DNA of 64,000 nt, from assembly GCF_022682495.2 (NCBI RefSeq), contig NW_026527269.1:248001-312000 (forward strand), read 5' to 3'. The translations under genes and the position numbers were made by a program. The notes under the pieces were generated by a model that saw nothing but the letters and a program-made list of their open reading frames with translations, was not told the origin of the DNA and did not search any database. The DNA is from Desmodus rotundus (lineage: Eukaryota > Chordata > Mammalia > Chiroptera > Phyllostomidae). Below are positions 62,951-64,000 of this stretch, one piece after another (the first letter of the stretch is position 1; each line of letters opens with the position of its first letter).

Positions 62951-64000
62951 TAACCAAGGCAACCGTATCCTTGGAAACCGTATCCTAGGAAACCGCTTAT
63001 CTCAGGAGGCCATTGTGCTCAGAACCCGCACCACAAGATTCTAGATCCTGACACACCGCATTCTAGAATACAGTATCCAAGGCAACCGTATCCTTGGAAA
63101 CCGTATCCTAGGAAACCGCTTATCTCAGGAGGCCATTGTGCTCAGAACGCGAACCACAAGATTTAGATCCTGACACACCGCATTCTAGAATGCAGTATCC
63201 AAGGCAACCATATCCTTGGAAACCGTATCCTAGGAAACCGCTTATCTCAGGAGGCAATTGCGCTCAGAACCCGCACCACAAGATTCTAGATCCTGACACA
63301 CCGCATTCTAGAATGCAGTAACCAAGGCAACCGTATCCTTGGAAACCGTATCCTAGGAAACCGCTTATCTCAGGAGGCCATTGTGCTCAGAACCCGCACC
63401 AGAAGATTCTAGACCCTGACACACCGCATTCTAGAATGCAGTATCCAAGGCAACCGTATCCTTGGAAACCGTATCCTATGAAACCGCTTATCTCAGGAGG
63501 CCATTGTGCTCAGAACCCGCACCACAAGATTCTAGATCCTGACACACCGCATTCTAGAATGCAGTAACCAAGGCAACCGTATCCTTGGAAACCGTATCCT
63601 AGGAAACCGCTTATCTCAGGAGGCCATTGTGCTCAGAACCCGCACCACAAGATTCTAGACCCTGACACACCGCATTCTAGAATGCAGTATCCAAGGCCAT
63701 CATATCCTTGGAAACCGTATCCTAGGAAACCGCTTATCTCAGGAGGCCATTGTGCTCAGAACCCGCACCACAAGATTCTAGATCCTGACACACAGCATTC
63801 TAGAATGCAGTATCCAAGGCATCCGTATCATTGGAAACCGTATCCTAGTAAACGGCTTACTCTGGAGGCCATTGTGCTCAGAACCAGCACCACAAGATTC
63901 CAGATCCTGACACACCGTATTCTAGAATGCAGTATCCAAGGCAACCGTATCCTTGGAAACCTTATCCTAGGAAACCGCTTATCTCAGGAGGCTATTGTGC
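62951..64000 (+). repeat. End segment matching the window's start
   Basis: The variant order AATACAG (63,068), GAACGCGAACC with GATTTAGATCC, GGCAATTGCGC, CCAGAAGATTCTAGACCC (63,399), TCCTATGAAACC, CACACAGCATTC, GGCATCCGTATCATTGG (63,819) and CCTAGTAAACGG matches about 800-1,849 at a constant offset of 62,151. Differences are scattered: CAACCATATCC at 63,206, GGCCATCATATCC at 63,695, and an intact GATTCCAG where 1,745 has GATCCAG. Confidence 0.86.

Larger units (their letters stand above)
1..64000 (+). repeat. 123-bp satellite array filling the window
   Basis: The same 123-bp sequence recurs head to tail throughout, always in the same orientation, with no interruption by unique sequence or a mobile element. 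Landmarks seen in nearly every monomer are TTGTGCTCAGAACC, GATCCTGACACACC, ATTCTAGAA, CCAAGGCAACCGTATCC, TTGGAAACC and CCTAGGAAACCG. Common changes are single substitutions and 1-bp deletions (GGCACCG for GGCAACCG, ATCCAGGGAACC for ATCCTAGGAAACC, GATTTAGATCC for GATTCTAGATCC). The commonest monomer has 37 A, 37 C, 24 G and 25 T, so the given strand is A+C rich. Such arrays are typical of eukaryotic heterochromatin. The family and host are not recognised, and the strand is simply the orientation in which I describe the monomer. Confidence 0.98.

Noticed and set aside
1..64000. CRISPR array
   Set aside because: Repeats are 123 bp and directly abutting. There are no unique spacers, no leader and no cas genes.
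1..64000. CENP-B box
   Set aside because: I looked for the TTCG...A..CGGG pattern on both strands in the main and diverged monomers and saw none. A systematic scan would be needed to exclude degenerate forms.
1..64000. Telomeric or simple-sequence repeats
   Set aside because: No runs of TTAGGG, TTTAGGG or TTAGG type, or of di- or trinucleotide repeats, were seen.

Overview
The window is a single block of eukaryotic tandem-repeat (satellite) DNA from the first base to the last. I find no protein-coding gene, RNA gene, transposable element or unique sequence. The basic unit is a 123-bp monomer, about 49.6% GC in the commonest form. It is repeated head to tail in one orientation, about 520 times (64,000/123), with scattered 121-122 bp variants. 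The purity, single orientation, nested higher-order repeats (HORs) and lack of genes fit a pericentromeric, centromeric or heterochromatic block in a eukaryotic chromosome. I do not recognise the family and cannot name the organism or clade.

The monomer is itself nested: its 3' half is four consecutive ~15-bp subrepeats built on a GTATCCNNGG-like core. Each monomer also carries the 10-bp palindrome ATTCTAGAAT. Because 123 is a multiple of 3 (41 codons), any frame free of stops in one monomer stays open through the next. This yields many apparent reading frames of 42, 84, 125, 166 and 207 codons that are satellite read-through, not genes.

Layout. (1) 1-1,945: a truncated copy of the 2.69-kb HOR, then mixed monomers. 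(2) 1,946-20,423: macro-unit A1 (18,478 bp), with lead-in monomers, six HOR units of 2,690, 2,690, about 2,510, 1,957, 1,834 and 2,567 bp, then a diverged tail. (3) 20,424-36,333: macro-unit A2 (15,910 bp), a direct copy of A1 with one 2,690-bp HOR unit fewer, one monomer more and one base fewer, plus scattered substitutions. (4) 36,334-37,440: a short transition with a 735-bp direct duplication. (5) 37,441-62,950: region C, homogeneous monomers in 7- and 8-monomer HORs (861 and 984 bp), interrupted four times by an island of strongly diverged monomers (D1-D4). The segment from D3 onward is copied again at an offset of 6,267 bp. (6) 62,951-64,000: monomers matching the window's own start (about 764-1,849) at a constant offset of 62,151 bp, hinting at a still larger repeat.

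Nothing here works as a gene system. The interest lies in the layered history of amplification, deletion and unequal exchange that can be read from shared variants, and in two protein-site-like motifs present in almost every monomer: an RFX/X-box-like dyad and a two-unit heat-shock-element-like palindrome. Both are motif resemblances only. Boundaries given for segments are where shared variants switch and are usually good to some tens of bases.
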